64,000 nucleotides of DNA. It comes from Coniferiporia sulphurascens (taxonomy: Eukaryota; Basidiomycota; Agaricomycetes; Hymenochaetales; Hymenochaetaceae). The stretch spans positions 1,240,001 through 1,304,000 of the forward strand of contig NBBA01000001.1 of the NCBI GenBank assembly GCA_002794785.1, written 5' to 3'. The translations under genes were made by a program, and so were the position numbers. Below are positions 25,101 through 38,000 of this stretch, in pieces (the first letter of the stretch is position 1; every line of letters begins with the position of its first letter). The notes under the pieces were generated by a model. The model saw only the letters and a program-made list of their open reading frames with translations, ran no database searches and had not been told where the DNA came from.

Positions 25101-27842
25101 GATCTGTGTATGGGCAAGCACCGACAGCCAGCGCGTGAATGATCTCGCGTCGGACGGCCATACGGAGGTTCATCTGACTAGCGCTCGCGTTTTCACTGAG
25201 GATGGTGATGAAGATGTAGAGTATCTCTTCAACCATACTGTAAAGATGTGGTCCTTCATACACTACAGCACTGATTGCGCCATTGAACCAATCAGTAAGC
25301 TGAAAGCGGTCAATGATGCTGATAAGGGCTATGTCTGGATCGTCTAGCATAACGAACGCAGACTGCAGCACGAAAAGGTCCTGATCATAGCACAGCTCCC
25401 GAAGCATGAAATCCCGATAATGCAGAAGCTGGCCACGAATCATAAAACCGTTTCGCACCCAGAGACCAGTCCTAATTTGTGCAATCATAGCCAAAACTGT
25501 AACAACCCAATGTAAGCATTCGTATATTTTATCAGGTTTATACACACCTCGTAGGGGGAAGTCAATTATAGTCAACACGCCAGGAACGGCAGCCCTAGCT
25601 TTGATCACGTCTCGGATATTGTCGAACCCATGAGGTCTTAATGCCTCATCGCTCAGGAGCCCAGTGTGCTTAAGCAATTCTGCCAGCAGCCAGTGCAACG
25701 AGTGGTGAAAACTAACCCAACCCTCTAAAATATCGAATTTGACGATATGCACCGTTTTGTCGCCGAGTGTGACGTCATGAAATTCGATTGGCACGAAGTT
25801 AGCCTTCTCCGTCCGCTCCCCCTGAAGTGTGCAGACCTCAAAGATGTTGCCAATCACGCAGTAGATCGCTTCAATCAGCTCTGGCGGAGAGGCAAGCACA
25901 AACGCTTCTCCGTACACCTTGATGACACGGGATAGACTGAGAGTGACATTGAAGACACTTATCCATGCGTCTGCCTCATACTCGACATGGTTTGACGCTA
26001 CGCGTTTGTTCGGATTAATGCACATGAAGAGCTTGCATGTACTAGCGAACTGCTCGAGATATGACCGATCGTGGGCGATCAGTTGTTGTACACTTTGGTT
26101 GTGCGCGATATATCGCAGGTCGCTGAAAACTGGCATGAAGCGCTTGGATTTGAATGGAAATGTATCAACATCGATTACGGCGCGCGGGTCCGGCGGGTAT
26201 GCGACGCGTTTGTCCCGAATTTGGTTTGTGAAAAATGAAGTAATAATGGCAAGCAGACGTGAAATGATTTGATGATCCTGTACAATGTGCGCAGCGACAG
26301 AAGGGACTGTGAAAAGCTGGAGAGCAAAATATTTAATCGATGTTTCTGCTTCACGATCTACCAGAAGATAGGAGTCGATAACCCAATGGTAAACACTGGC
26401 GAAGCGAACGGCTACAAGTCGCATGTAAGTCGTGATATAAACATAGATATACTGCGTAAAGTTGCTCACCGACGGATAACTTGTGTCCGTGACTGAGTGT
26501 AAGGATTGATACGTAAACTTCCTTCAAGCTAAGGCGAGGCTTTTTCCATAGTCTTGTGTGGTACAAAAACATCCAGTCTAGTCTGGAAGGGTTGTTAATT
26601 TCTTGCAAGACCTTTGCGCATTCAGTATCTTGTGACAAGGATTGAATGTCCTTCCTTCTCGGGCTAAAAAACTCGTTCGCGATGACCTCCCGAATAATCA
26701 TGGTGTCGGACAACAAACGGCATTTCGTTAAATCCAACAACCATTCTATAAGAACGCCAGCGATCTGTTCTCTGAAGGAGTCATATGCTCTTCGAACCGT
26801 GACACCAAGGTCGATTCTGGCAATAGCCTGCGCTATCTCAAGGAGGCGAGGGCTATAATTGTTCATTTCGACTATGTCACGTCCCTGCTCATCAATTTTG
26901 CGTGTATGGTTTGCTGCCTCCTCCACGGAACAGCAGCAGGTGTCTGAAAGGTGCCGGATGACTTCGTCGAACGAGTGTTTGTCGTCGTTCCACACCACAA
27001 CAGCATACAGATCCTTTCGCAACGGATCAGCGGTTGGCTGGTTTGTGAGTGCCTCCTCAGTCTGTGCAAGGACAGTTTCGTCCGGGGAGTAATCTAATGT
27101 GTCCAGAATGAAGTCCAGAGCATACGCCACTGTACGGGACATAGAGTCCCATAACTCAGGCGGGACGGGGAGACTGCTGGGAAGAGCCTGAGGGCTATTC
27201 GCAAAGTTAAGTGAACGATAGGTGGCCTTGGGTGTCTGCTCTGGAGGAGTATGCACTTCTGCGACGGTAGGGTGGTATCGACAATCCATAGGATGCTGCC
27301 AAGCCTCCCGGTCGCCACAGTCGCAACACCCTCCGGATTGCTGAGCAATGTAAAATGTAACATTATGGTTCTCATGCTTAGTCGCATGGAAGCACCGAGT
27401 GCACATTACGCAGCTGTCATCTAAGGCACAGTCTCTAACCAAATGCTTGCTTGAGTCCGATGATCACCAACATGACCGAGTGAACTTACTTGCAACGATA
27501 GCAGCTTTCGCCCTTTAGAAATATATGCCCGCAAGGTCTCCCCGGAACAATTGGGGGCTCTGTTCCGGCACTATGGAAACCGTATCGAGTCTGGACTTCG
27601 CTGAGCAGTAGCTGTACCGGCTGGTAAGAGATGGCGTTGGGCAGGAAATAACTGCCATGCGGTCCCCAGAAAGTCTCATAAAGCTCCGCTAGTATTTCTG
27701 AGCGAGTCCCTGGGCTAAATATGCATTTCTTTGAGCCGGGTAGAGTCTCGAGCGTGAAGCGGAGTCTGGTGAGGCCGTCGGTGGTCCTGCTCTGCGGAGT
27801 CGTCGAGCTGCCCAATGAGAACAGCGAAGACAGGCGAGACAT
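22118..27842 (-). CDS. UBR1: UBR1-type N-recognin E3 ubiquitin ligase
   Basis: Six exons (27842-27490, 27449-26470, 26411-25548, 25496-22499, 22434-22306, 22253-22118) give about 1,819 residues, a normal Ubr1 length. In order there are: a UBR box at about residues 103-170 (CGHIFLKGESCYRC, RDCALDDSCVMC, CCDCGDREAW) that binds basic N-terminal residues; a ClpS-like domain near 262-340 (YAVVVWNDDKHSFDEVI) for bulky N-termini; a RING near 1,135 (TCIVCQEDL ... CPLCKSLG); and a C-terminal Cys cluster (CKRCKTVPVDAAICLLCG) ending in the UBR autoinhibitory-type tail (CGGAVGVYFLVKRC ... PYLDVHGEVDISMRRGRRQYLHYARWEEVRK). The enzyme should drive the N-degron pathway with a Rad6-type E2. The intron at 25497-25547 is 51 nt, a multiple of three with no stop. 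TRM2 starts 185 bp away in the opposite direction. Confidence 0.95.
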
Positions 27843-28026
27843 CCTGAAGGTCTATCGCTGAGTTTATGCTAGCGTCGTTGGCGTCGGCTTTATTTATCGG
27901 GTCATGAACGCAGATGGTGTGTCGCTACTCTGATCGCAGTGTCGCCGTGCTCAGAGGCTCACTCAGCTGCTGGCCGCGTCTGACGCGTTCGTGACTCCTC
28001 CGGTCACGTTCTCTCGCCGCCACCGA

Positions 28027-30100
28027 ATGCTTGCCCGAAGATTCCGAATTGGAGGCCGACGCCCGTGGCTTCAAGGGTATTCGTTGCGTACCCTACTCAT
28101 GGATATCTCGAAGACAGCGGTTAAACGGGAACTCAGCCCGTCTCTGCAAACATCGTCAAATCTGGACAAGAGACCGCGCTCGCAATCACCCGATATGTCC
28201 GCTCAAAAATTTACCGAATCTGAAAACGTAGAGCTACACAAAAATGAACCCGGAGGCACCCAGATTAAGCTTTCCAAGGGCGCGCGAAAGCACAGGAGAA
28301 AATTGCTCAATATCGAGCCTTGCTCGCATGACGATGTCTACTGGCGCGAAGTGGCCGATCTGCTGGGACAGGATAATGTGGACAAGGCTGTCAACGATGG
28401 CACGGACTTGGATGCTCCGTTCGCATTTCACGAAGAGCTTGAGCTTGAAATAAAAAGACTTTCTTCAAATGGTGAGAATCCCTCATGCGAATCGTGCGGA
28501 ACGCTTATGACTATCTTCATTATTATAATAAGGCGAAGGACTAGCCGTGACCACCTCTGGGCGGCCCTGGGTTGTCATCGTTCCCTTCTCACTTCCTGGT
28601 GAAAAAATTCGTGCCAGGATCTACCGGAATGCCAGGTTGCACTCCTTTGCGGATTTCCTTGGTGTCGAGCGGCCCAATACGTCTATGCGCGACATGAGCC
28701 GAGTAAGCTGCAGATACTTTGAAAAATGTGGCGGATGTCAATACCAGGTTTGATTTTTCTTTAGTTGCCCAAAAAGTAACTTGAAGACAAAATCTCGTAA
28801 CATCTAACAGCGATTCATTAGATGCTTTCTTATGAGACCCAGCTTGATTTAAAGCGCGACGTCGTCGTTAGGGCTTATGAAACTTTTTCCGGTGTGTATA
28901 ATGCATTATCTTTAGAACTCGAGTTGACATCGCTACAGGGATCCCAAGCTCGTCACTTCTAGACATCCTCCCTACCGCACCATCACCTCTCCAATACGGG
29001 TATCGAACAAAAATTACACCACATTTTGACGCCCCCATCAAGTTACCCAGGCGTCAAAAAGGCAAGACCGTACTCACACAGGAAGTATCACTGGAAAAAA
29101 AGTCGGTGCCTATTGGATTTAACAAGACGGGTACACGGGAGGTCCTGGACATTGAGGTTTATTTTAATCGTCTTTGCGCACCCCAGATATCTAATGGTAC
29201 TAAAGGAATGCCCTATTGCCACGTCCGTGATAAACGATGCTTTGGGACCGCTGCGAAAGGAAATCCTATCGTAAGTTTTTCTTTCTCAGAGCGAGCCGGT
29301 TCACTGACGTGCTGCACAGAAAACTACACACGTACAAAAAAGGAGTTAGCCTTTTGCTGCGCGACTCACTCACTATACCAATAGACAGTACTGGTCCAGT
29401 GTCAACAGCGGAAGAGCACATATGTGTCACAGATCACCGCGGTAAGGTCCGCGAGAGAGTTGGCGACATGCTGTTCGAATTCAACGCTAGCTCTTTCTTC
29501 CAAAATAACAACTCCGTCCTCGTTCCATTGGTGGAGTACGTCCGGAACGCCATTTTCCCACACATATCCGCCTCTCCTTCAAAGGCCGCAGTTCCCTCGC
29601 ATCTCGTCGATACTTATTGTGGCGCGGGCCTATTCTCTATTATGCTTTCCCCGTATTTCCACTCCATTGCGGGAATCGAGTTGTCCTCGGAGTCCATAGC
29701 TGCGGCGACACATAACGCGGAGCTCAACAACCTGCCTACGGGGAAGGTTTCCTTCCGCGCTGGGGACGCCGCCAACATCTTCGCGGCTGTACCGGACTTT
29801 CCCGCTGCAGAAACGGTGGTCATCGTCGATCCACCCCGCAAAGGTTGCGATGAAAACTTCCTCGATCAGCTGTTGTCGTTCAGGAGCGCAACGGTCGTGT
29901 ATGTGAGCTGCAACGTCCATACGCAAGCAAGGGACATCGGGGTTTTATTAAAGAAAAGCGCCAGCGAAGCGGAGAATGGGGGGAAGCCGGGGAAGTATGT
30001 ACTTGAGAGCGTACGTGGGTTCGATCTCTTTCCGCAAACGGCGCACGTAGAATCTGTTGCGGTGTTACGCTTGGTTGAAAGCCAAATGCCTGAAAATTAA
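28027..30100 (+). CDS. TRM2: tRNA (uracil-5-)-methyltransferase, Trm2
   Basis: Six exons (28027-28471, 28539-28747, 28822-28891, 28939-29156, 29206-29270, 29290-30100) give about 605 residues. The pieces are a TRAM-like beta region (GRPWVVIVPFSLPGEKIRARI), a cysteine cluster CRYFEKCGGCQYQ like the iron-sulfur site of RumA/TrmA enzymes, then QYGYRTKITPHF, and a SAM-binding methyltransferase domain with FNASSFFQNNN, DTYCGAGLFSIML, VDPPRKGCDE and YVSCNV, whose Cys is the expected catalytic nucleophile. Trm2 makes the ribothymidine at position 54 of tRNA. The first ~25 residues are Arg-rich and lack acids (MLARRFRIGGRRPW), so a mitochondrial form is possible; a second ATG at 28099 would give a form without it. 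The promoter is probably shared with UBR1. Confidence 0.94.
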
Positions 30101-30791
30101 AACCTAACATGCCATTCAGGTCGTCTTGCCGAAGATATTCGGTATCTATATTTCAGACTTCTTAGACGACGATGCGATACGTTCCTGCTAGAAAGGGAAA
30201 TATCTAATCACATTGTTTGAGGGAATGAGCTGAATATGTGCGAACCGGTGGGTGACTCGCTGTGAGTGTTGACAAATGAACTGAGCAAGGACGCCTGATG
30301 CTTATGATGCGTGAGTTGTGCAGACAGGACTCATGCTTATATTTATCTAAGGAAGACCAAAGGATTTTTGTGTCCGCCTGTAAGCTGTAAACCCCTGTGC
30401 ATATCTCGGGTATCCACACGTAATAGACACTAGTACTGAATTGAAAGCCCCCCAGATTTAGCCATGAAACCCCTGAATCATTAATCACTGGTACCATGGA
30501 CTATCCGGGGAGTCCCTGTTTCTTCTGGCCGTATCAATGAATTAACCAGCCCCACGAACACGCTGCAGACTCGGCTAAGAGAAAAGGGCGTGTCCCACCA
30601 GTGCCATTTGTATGTGTATGTCGATCATTCCATATGCGCGGAGCTTAAAACATCGTGCCGACAACTGCGGCCGGCATTAATGACCCCAACGCGTCGAGCG
30701 CCCGACGCCCCATTCCCACCTCTATCTTCCTACTTATCTCATACCTCATGGCCGGCGTATGCCCCTGCCCCCCTCTTGAGCTGTGATCACC
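30101..30791. other. Intergenic DNA
   Basis: Contains the 3' end of TRM2 and the promoter of the next plus-strand gene. No gene or repeat recognised. Confidence 0.4.
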
Positions 30792-32535
30792 ATGGGTGTT
30801 GTCGTTTCTAAGGTCAAAGTCCTCCGCATTGCTGTCAGGCAAGTCCTGGAGCTCTCTGGCTCCTATGAACGCCTCATAAAACGCATACAAGTCGACCCTG
30901 GCTTGCCCGTTCCCAAGCCTACTATTTCATTCTGGCACGACGTGCTTTCTCCTATCGCATCCCACGTTCCGGAATCGCTTCCAGAGTACGCTGATGTTGT
31001 CATTGTCGGCTCGGGCATTACTGGAACCAGTGTTGCGCGTACACTGTTCCACGAGGGTGACAGTGAGCTGAAAGTCCTCATGCTTGAGGCAAGAGATGTA
31101 TGCTCCGGGGCAACCGGAAGGTGAGCCCAATCTACAATATTGTGTGCGGGACTTACGACTCACCTCACGCAAGGAACGGCGGGCATATCAAACCCCCATT
31201 GCACCATGATTATCTTGACCTAAAGAAGAAGCTCGGTGCGGAACAGGCCGCAAAACTCATCCGCTTTCGCATGATGCACGTCCACGAAACGCTTGTGGCC
31301 GCCGCTGAGGAAGGCATCTTAGACAAGTGTCAGTGTCGTGAAGTTGACAGTCTTGACGTATACTTTACACCTGAAACATTTGACGAGGCTAAGAGGCAGC
31401 TTCAAGCTTGGAAAAAAGATATGCCCGAAGAAGCTAAAGATTATACCTCAGTTGAGGGTGAAGAAGCTATTGAAGTAATTTGTGAATTCTTGTTGCTATC
31501 ATTTAATGTCATATTCATCGTGTTTTTCAACGGAATTCGCAGAGATTTCACCTGAATTCCAATGTAACGGGAGTCGTGTATAACGCGGCCGGTGCCGTTC
31601 ACCCTTACCGTTTCGTCACAAACATCCTCGCTCGCTTACTCGACGAACACGCAGATCGTTTCAGTCTATCGACCAACACGCCATGCACGGCAATCCTCCC
31701 CCCGACATCCTCCTCTGTTCAACTGTACACTGTGATTACCCCTCGAGGGGCAGTCCTTACTCCGCATATAGTGCACGCGACAAATGCATGGTGCTCTCAC
31801 TTGCTTCCTCCAATGCGCTCGAAGGTTTTCTGTGTGCGCGGGAACATGACTGCGCAGCGCCCGGGGGCTGCCCTGTCGCCTTCGTCGCTCGACGGCTCGC
31901 GTAGCTGGGTATTTTATGATAATCATATTGGGTACGATTACCTGACCCAGCTTCCTGGCTCCGAGCGGGAGCTCATGTTCGGCGGTGGTTTTGTCCAGGC
32001 AGGAGAAGATGGCCTGGGCGAAATTGGCACGTCGGATGACTCTCAAATTAACCCAGGCATCGCGGCGCACCTTGCAGGTGCGCTTCCACTCCTTTTTGGC
32101 GGAAAAAACTGGGGTGCGGAAACCCTCCCGCTTCCCCATCTCGGCTTCGACAAAGGAAGGGATTCGCGTTGGTTGCAGGGGCGGGTGAAAGCAATGTGGA
32201 GTGGTATCATTGGTATTTCTGCCGATCATATTCCCTGGGTTGGCCGCCTTCCGTCCAAGCTTACGGGGCGCGTAGTATCTTCGCGGTCTACGACTACCCG
32301 ATCGATGTCGGAGAAGGCGAATAATCCGGCATTGGCACCCCCAGGTGAGTGGATCGCTGCGGGTTACAGCGGCGAGGGAATGGCGCATGCGTTCCTGTCA
32401 GGGCGCGCACTTGCGTTTCAGATCCTCGACCGCGCAGGCGATGTACAAACATGGTTTCCTGAGTGCTTAGGCGTGAGCGAGAGGCGCTGGGAAAGGGCCA
32501 ATGCCGAGGATTTAATTGAAGAGCTTTGGGGATAG
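30792..32535 (+). CDS. FAD-dependent oxidoreductase (DAO family)
   Basis: Three exons (30792-31120, 31174-31474, 31543-32535) give about 540 residues. The FAD/Rossmann motif ADVVIVGSGITGTSVARTL lies at about residues 65-85, followed by LEARDVCSGATGRNGGHIKPP, the second dinucleotide-contact pattern of the D-amino-acid-oxidase/glycine-oxidase (DAO) fold. The C-terminal part has PWVGRLPS and ends with the family's EWIAAGYSGEGMAHAFLSGRALA. Such fungal enzymes oxidise amino or related groups on small molecules, but the substrate cannot be read from the sequence. The N-terminus (about 60 residues) precedes the FAD motif and includes a hydrophobic patch. The neighbouring amidase is convergent, 203 bp away; a metabolic link is possible but not shown. 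Confidence 0.88.
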
Positions 32536-32737
32536 ATGTTTGTGATCTATGGATATATGCCTATACCGCCGTGTTCTTCAACTCCTTCTTTTTTGTCTTG
32601 TAACACCATCATTATATATGCGACGAAATGTATTTGTAGTGCGGAACATTCAACTGTTGTGCTTCCTTCCATGCTCCGTTATATACTGGATATAATATAG
32701 TATGATATTGCAAGTAACCCCTCCTTGTATCTGCTTC

Positions 32738-34963
32738 TCATATTGTTTTCTCCGCCTTGTATTTCTTCAGTGCATCATCCACGACTTCCGTCATGGCGAT
32801 GACGGCCTCTTCCTGTTGCGTCTTGCCGATCAATTGGAGACCGACTGGCGCGTTCTGGAAAAGCTCCGGCTTGTCTATTGAAATTGGAACGTACAGCTTA
32901 AACGCTTATTTCCTAGCAAATCAGAGAAAGGCCACTAACATATCTCATAGAGTGCTTCGTCTTCGTGATTGTAAAACTCATGCGGCTGCACTTTAATGTC
33001 GAGCTCCGGGTCCACAATCGTTACGGGGAAGCAACCTGCCGAATAGTCCATCGCGTTCACAAGCGTTGTGTAAAAGCAATCACTGATGGGAAAGACGTCG
33101 CGTCAGTACATTCGTCTAAGTATCCTTGAGTATGGATAATGGTGTACGTATTGAGCCCGTGCGGACATGCCGGGTATGGCGAGATGGGCGAAATGATACC
33201 GTCGACCGGTCGGCCGGTTCCCGTCTGGCTGATAGTTGCTTGCCAGTGGTCCAAATGCGACTTGCGCAGTGTCTTTTTCTCCTTAGAAAGCTCCCATAGC
33301 TGATATGAGGATCATTGTGAATTAGCCTTGGCTTTGTTGATTGGAGCCGTATTTGTACCTCGTACGCTGTCCGTGGGCGTGGTTTTCCCACCAACGTCCA
33401 GACGAAGGGAGATACATGGAGATGTTTGTCTTCTTCTCCTTCTGGACGCATCGTCTTAATAAGGGGCTCGCCGGATTTTTCACACTCCCTACGAAAATCT
33501 TCGTAACCGTCCGCACAGAATATGCTTTCCTGAACATGCAAAGTTCAGTAGTGTAGTTGTTGATTGTTGGGATCCTTACAGCATTTTTGTAGATCTCTAG
33601 ATGCCTATGGGGTTTCCAATCAATCACTGCATATAGCGGAGGTCAAGCTCGGCATTCACTTATTTTAAATGCATGTACCTTTATGACCAGCCGCTTCCAA
33701 AGCCGCCGCCGTCATTTTCATAGCGCGGATAAGTGGTGGGAATGGCTTAACAACCTCGTTATCCCACATTATCGCAAAACACAGCCGCGCACCGCGTCCT
33801 CCATGTCCTTCCAGTGCATATACACGTTCGTCCCATGGGCGACGTGTGACGATGGGGTCGCGTTCCCATGGAGCTGCGTCAAGCACGGCCTTGGTGAAGA
33901 TACGCACTGCGTCGAGCGAGTTCGCCATCGGCCCGAGAACTGATGGGATCGACGCTTGACCATCTTGCGAATTGAGTGCTCCGTTGTAGGGAAAACGCTC
34001 ATACGATGGTCGGAGAGCATACAAACCACAGAACGAGCTTGGGATGCGAACTGAGCTAACAGAGCAGCCTCGGTAAATGGAATCGGGCGCACGAGACAAA
34101 ACTATATGAGTTACCCGCTGATATCCGTCCCGACCCCAAGCGGACTGCCTTTCATGGCGAGGAGGGCACCCTCTCCTCCTGAAGAGCCACCTGGAGTGAG
34201 TGAGGTGTTGTACGGGTTGGTTGTCCTCCCGAAGACATGATTGAATGTTTCTCCCCACTGATTAAGGTTTGTAGATCATATTGTCATGTTCGTGATAGTT
34301 TAGTCTCGCGCTCACCACCAAGGTCTGCGGGACATTTGTGCGTACGAATGGCACGGCTCCGCTTTCGTAGAGAATTTCAATTAAGACAGCATCGTGCTCC
34401 GAATAATTTCCTATCCAGGATGCATAACCTGGACAAAAACATAGTACCTACGGTACTTATTATGGTACACAGGACTCACCCATTATAGTCTCCAAGCCTT
34501 TCATGGAGAACTGGTCCTTGACAGAAATGGGGAGACCATGGAGAGGGCCGATTACTCTGCCCGTATTAGCCAAGTAGTCATCTACTTCCTTAGCCCTGGC
34601 GAGAGCACGTTCGATGAAAATTTCTGTCAGACAATTGGTCTAATAAAAACGGCATCTCGATCAGTTACAGCACCAGTAAAGACTACGCCTTACAAGCTGC
34701 TGGGCAATGATTGCGCGCTTGTAGAACGCAGTCGTGACTTCGACGGAGGTCCAAACTCCCCCCGCGAGCCTTCTGAGCATGAGTGCGACATCTGTAGTCT
34801 CTGTGATAAGCAGCTCTCTCTCCGAAAGCAGGCCGCAGGTGCGAGGAACGTCGAGCATATTGTGCTGGTCTGCGGGAGGGACGGTGATGTGCCATTCCTT
34901 GGGAATTTCGCTCTCCTGCTGTTTTTTACGTGCTGCACAACGGGCTTTCCAGTCTGTAGCCAT
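32738..34963 (-). CDS. Amidase (amidase-signature family)
   Basis: The gene has many short introns; I read it from the ATG at 34963 to a TGA at 32738. It starts MATDWKARCAARKK, the fungal general-amidase opening. The catalytic Lys lies in HGLPISVKDQFSMKG. The Gly/Ser-rich signature ([35 protein letters not shown]) carries the cis-Ser and the nucleophilic Ser, split by an intron after DISG. Later blocks are GPMANSLDAVRIFTKAVLD and PVDGIISPISPYPACPHG, and the C-terminus reads NAPVGLQLIGKTQQEEAVIAMTE. All catalytic residues of the Ser-Ser-Lys triad appear present. The enzyme should hydrolyse an amide such as acetamide or a similar small amide, probably in the cytosol. Exon ends were not all fixed. 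Only 43 bp separate this start from that of MSH4. Confidence 0.88.
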
Positions 34964-35006
34964 CTAGGATGTGGTGCGATTGGTATGAGACAAATGAAGT
35001 GACTAT

Positions 35007-38000
35007 ATGCGTGGGGATAGCCCCTCGAGCAATATTAATCGCGTGACATCACAGACTGGCTCTCTCTTCAGGTCGTCGTCTGTCGCGTCGACGATGTCCA
35101 CGCGTCCAGCATCCTCGGTACAGCCAAGCTTAAGACCCGCGACCAACCAGTCGCGTCTATGGACAGGTCAGTCGCGCCCGACGACAGCGCGCCCATTGAC
35201 GGCTGCATCGTCGAGACACGAGGGTAGCTTCATTGTCGCCGTGCTCGAGGGACGAGGAATAGGGCGCGAAGTCGGCATCGCAGCTCTTGACAGGGACACA
35301 GGTCAGGTCGACCTCATACAGGTGCACTCCTTTGAATGATTAGTTTCATGCTTTCCCTTGACAAAGATACGTGCCATAGCTTGCTGATTGCCAGACGTAC
35401 GTTAAGACGCTGCACCACCTGCATCTCCATTATCCCTCTCTCGTCCTCGTTCCGGATACTTTTCTGTCGCATGTCGACGCATCAGCACCCTCTACCACTA
35501 AACACTCGTTGAGCACGTCGCTCCTTGTGCAGTGCATACAAGAAGAGTTCCTGGGTGTACCGATCGAGCCTGTATTGAGGAAGTATTGGAACGAGGATGC
35601 TGGCAAGTAGATCTATTGGCTTACTACTGTCTTCATTTCTAACGTTTTAATCACGTTAGGCCTGCAATTTATAAACCAGCTTTGCGCGGACGGTGACGAC
35701 AGAGCCGCAACACTCCTTGCAGTGTCCTCTAAGTAAGTTCTTAAGTTTTACTGTTTGTCCGAGCACAAAAAGAATACTACATAGATACTATACACTCTCG
35801 GCAGCGTGTGCACTCTTCAAACACGCCGAGACAAAGCTCAACACGCGTTATGCTGCTTGCTCTCTTCGCATTAGGTATAGTCCAGTAGAGGGGACAATGC
35901 TTATCGACAACGACAGTGCCAGGAACTTGGAGCTGGTAGGGAACATATTGAACAAGAAGTCGACACATTCTCTCTATGGGTGCGTTTCACAACTGGATCC
36001 GATGGCATCTGTTTCTCATGAACACTACAGAATGTTAAACAACACATGGACGGCAATGGGTTCGAGGCTGTTGCGGGTAAATATACTCGCTCCGATCACT
36101 GGTATGCACGTATATACTTGTGGTGGAACGGACAGTACAGGCTCATAAGTTCTAGGCCAATTTGCAATCGACTCCCGGCTGGATGCCGTAGAGGAACTCG
36201 TACAGACTGAGGATAAGTTTACCACAATCAAGGATGCTTTGCGGACGGTGAACAAGCTCGACCTAGACAAGCTTATTTCTTTGGTAATTGCTAGTCCCTT
36301 TCTCCCATCCCTCCGCTAAGTATTCTTTGCAGCTTGCAGCCTCCGAAGCTAGGGAGACTAATAGTGCAAAAACCGCAGCGCAGCGCATCTCACAATTGTT
36401 ACTGCTTCGTGGTGTTGTTAAGAATATTCCACTTGTTCGCGACGCAGTTAGGGGATGCCATTCGCGTCTCCTGGAGGTTGTCTGTGATGTGAGGACCTCG
36501 TACTCAACCTTAACTGTTGATCTAAGGGTTCACACAGATGTTGTCTGATGAGAGGAGTGAGAAGATTGAGGCTCTCATCGCTCGAAGTCTGAACGAAGAT
36601 GCGACGGCCCAAAAGGTATGTGATTCATCTCAAATGTGCTTTGTGTGCGACTTCAAGGTACTATATTCTAGGGAGGTGGCTTAAATGCCATGAACGCACG
36701 TGTGTATGCAGTTAAAGTATGCATTATAGAAGGATTTCTTTCTGATGACAAACTGATGCTGTCTCTTAAGGCTAATTATAACTGCCTACTCGACGTCGCA
36801 CGCGAGACGTACAAGGAAAATGTAGCGGACATTTATCAGTTGAATCGCACACTTTGTGAACGGCACGGACTACCGCTGCAGCTTGTATACCAAGAACAAG
36901 GCTTCGTTTTCACGCTTCGGAAGTCAGACCTTGAAGACGCAGGGGTGACTGAGCTACCAAAAGGTTTTGTGAACGTGGCAGCAAGGAAGGGGAAGTGGTT
37001 CTTTGAAAGTATTGACCTCGTAAGTTGTTGCTGTATTGACTTATTTTCGGCGAACGAAATTCACGCGAGCGACATAGAAAAAAAGGAATGCAAGAATGAA
37101 AGACGCCCTCGACGAAACGCTGATGCTCAGTGCCAGGTGATTTGCAAATCCAATTCTTGATCTTTAGCATTAAAAGTGTTTGTTTAGTATTATTCAAGAA
37201 CTTGTGGCCGAAGTGATTATCGAAGTCGGGGCCTTATACAAGGCTTCTGAGGCAGTGGGTTTTCTGCGTATACCAGTCTATACAACACTTCATTGATTTG
37301 ATTGTGGCAGATCGCCTTGTTAGACATGCTTTGGTCGTTCGCTCATGCCTCAATCCGTGTGTATTTGTTGTTATGCGCTCCCATCTTCACTTGATAACTT
37401 TGCTTCTAAGTCCATAATTATGGTAGGTTCTTCGGGTCTCCCCATAGTCTCTTTTCACATACTACTTTCAGTGAGACCGGAATTCACTGGGACGCTGGCT
37501 ATTAAAGCAGGTCGACACCCTATCCTTGAAGGTATACGATCCGCGGGAACTTTGGTCGCAAACGATGTGTATTGCTGTGACACCTCATCTTTTCAAATTA
37601 TTCGAGGGCTGAAGTACGTGTGTTATCAAGGCCCTTTTATTTCTCAAGTAACTCGTTGATCTCTCTTCCTAATTTTAAGCATGTCTGGTGGCTTAATATT
37701 CTATCTTTCTTTTCGAGATCACCTTACAATAGCGTTTATTAGGGAAGAGCACGTATCTCCGACAAATAGGCCTTCTAACCGTTATGGCTATGTGTGGCTG
37801 TTTTGTCCCGGCTGAATATGCAAGCTTCAGGTTTTAAAAAACGCCAGCAGTAGGAAGATATGCACTGATATGTATAAACACAGGATACACGATGCTCTTC
37901 TCACGAGATTATCGAACGACGACAATATCGAGCGGAGCCTAAGTACATTTGCTGAAGAAATGTCTTCTTCCGCTATGATCCTAGGTCTACGCAACTGAAC

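Noticed and set aside
31666..32388. A 240-codon minus-strand open frame
   Set aside because: It lies wholly over the last exon of the FAD oxidoreductase, whose reading has clear motifs; this is a shadow frame.
30792..34963. A biosynthetic gene cluster built around the FAD oxidoreductase and amidase
   Set aside because: Only two enzyme genes lie together, next to housekeeping genes, with no backbone synthase, transporter or regulator nearby.
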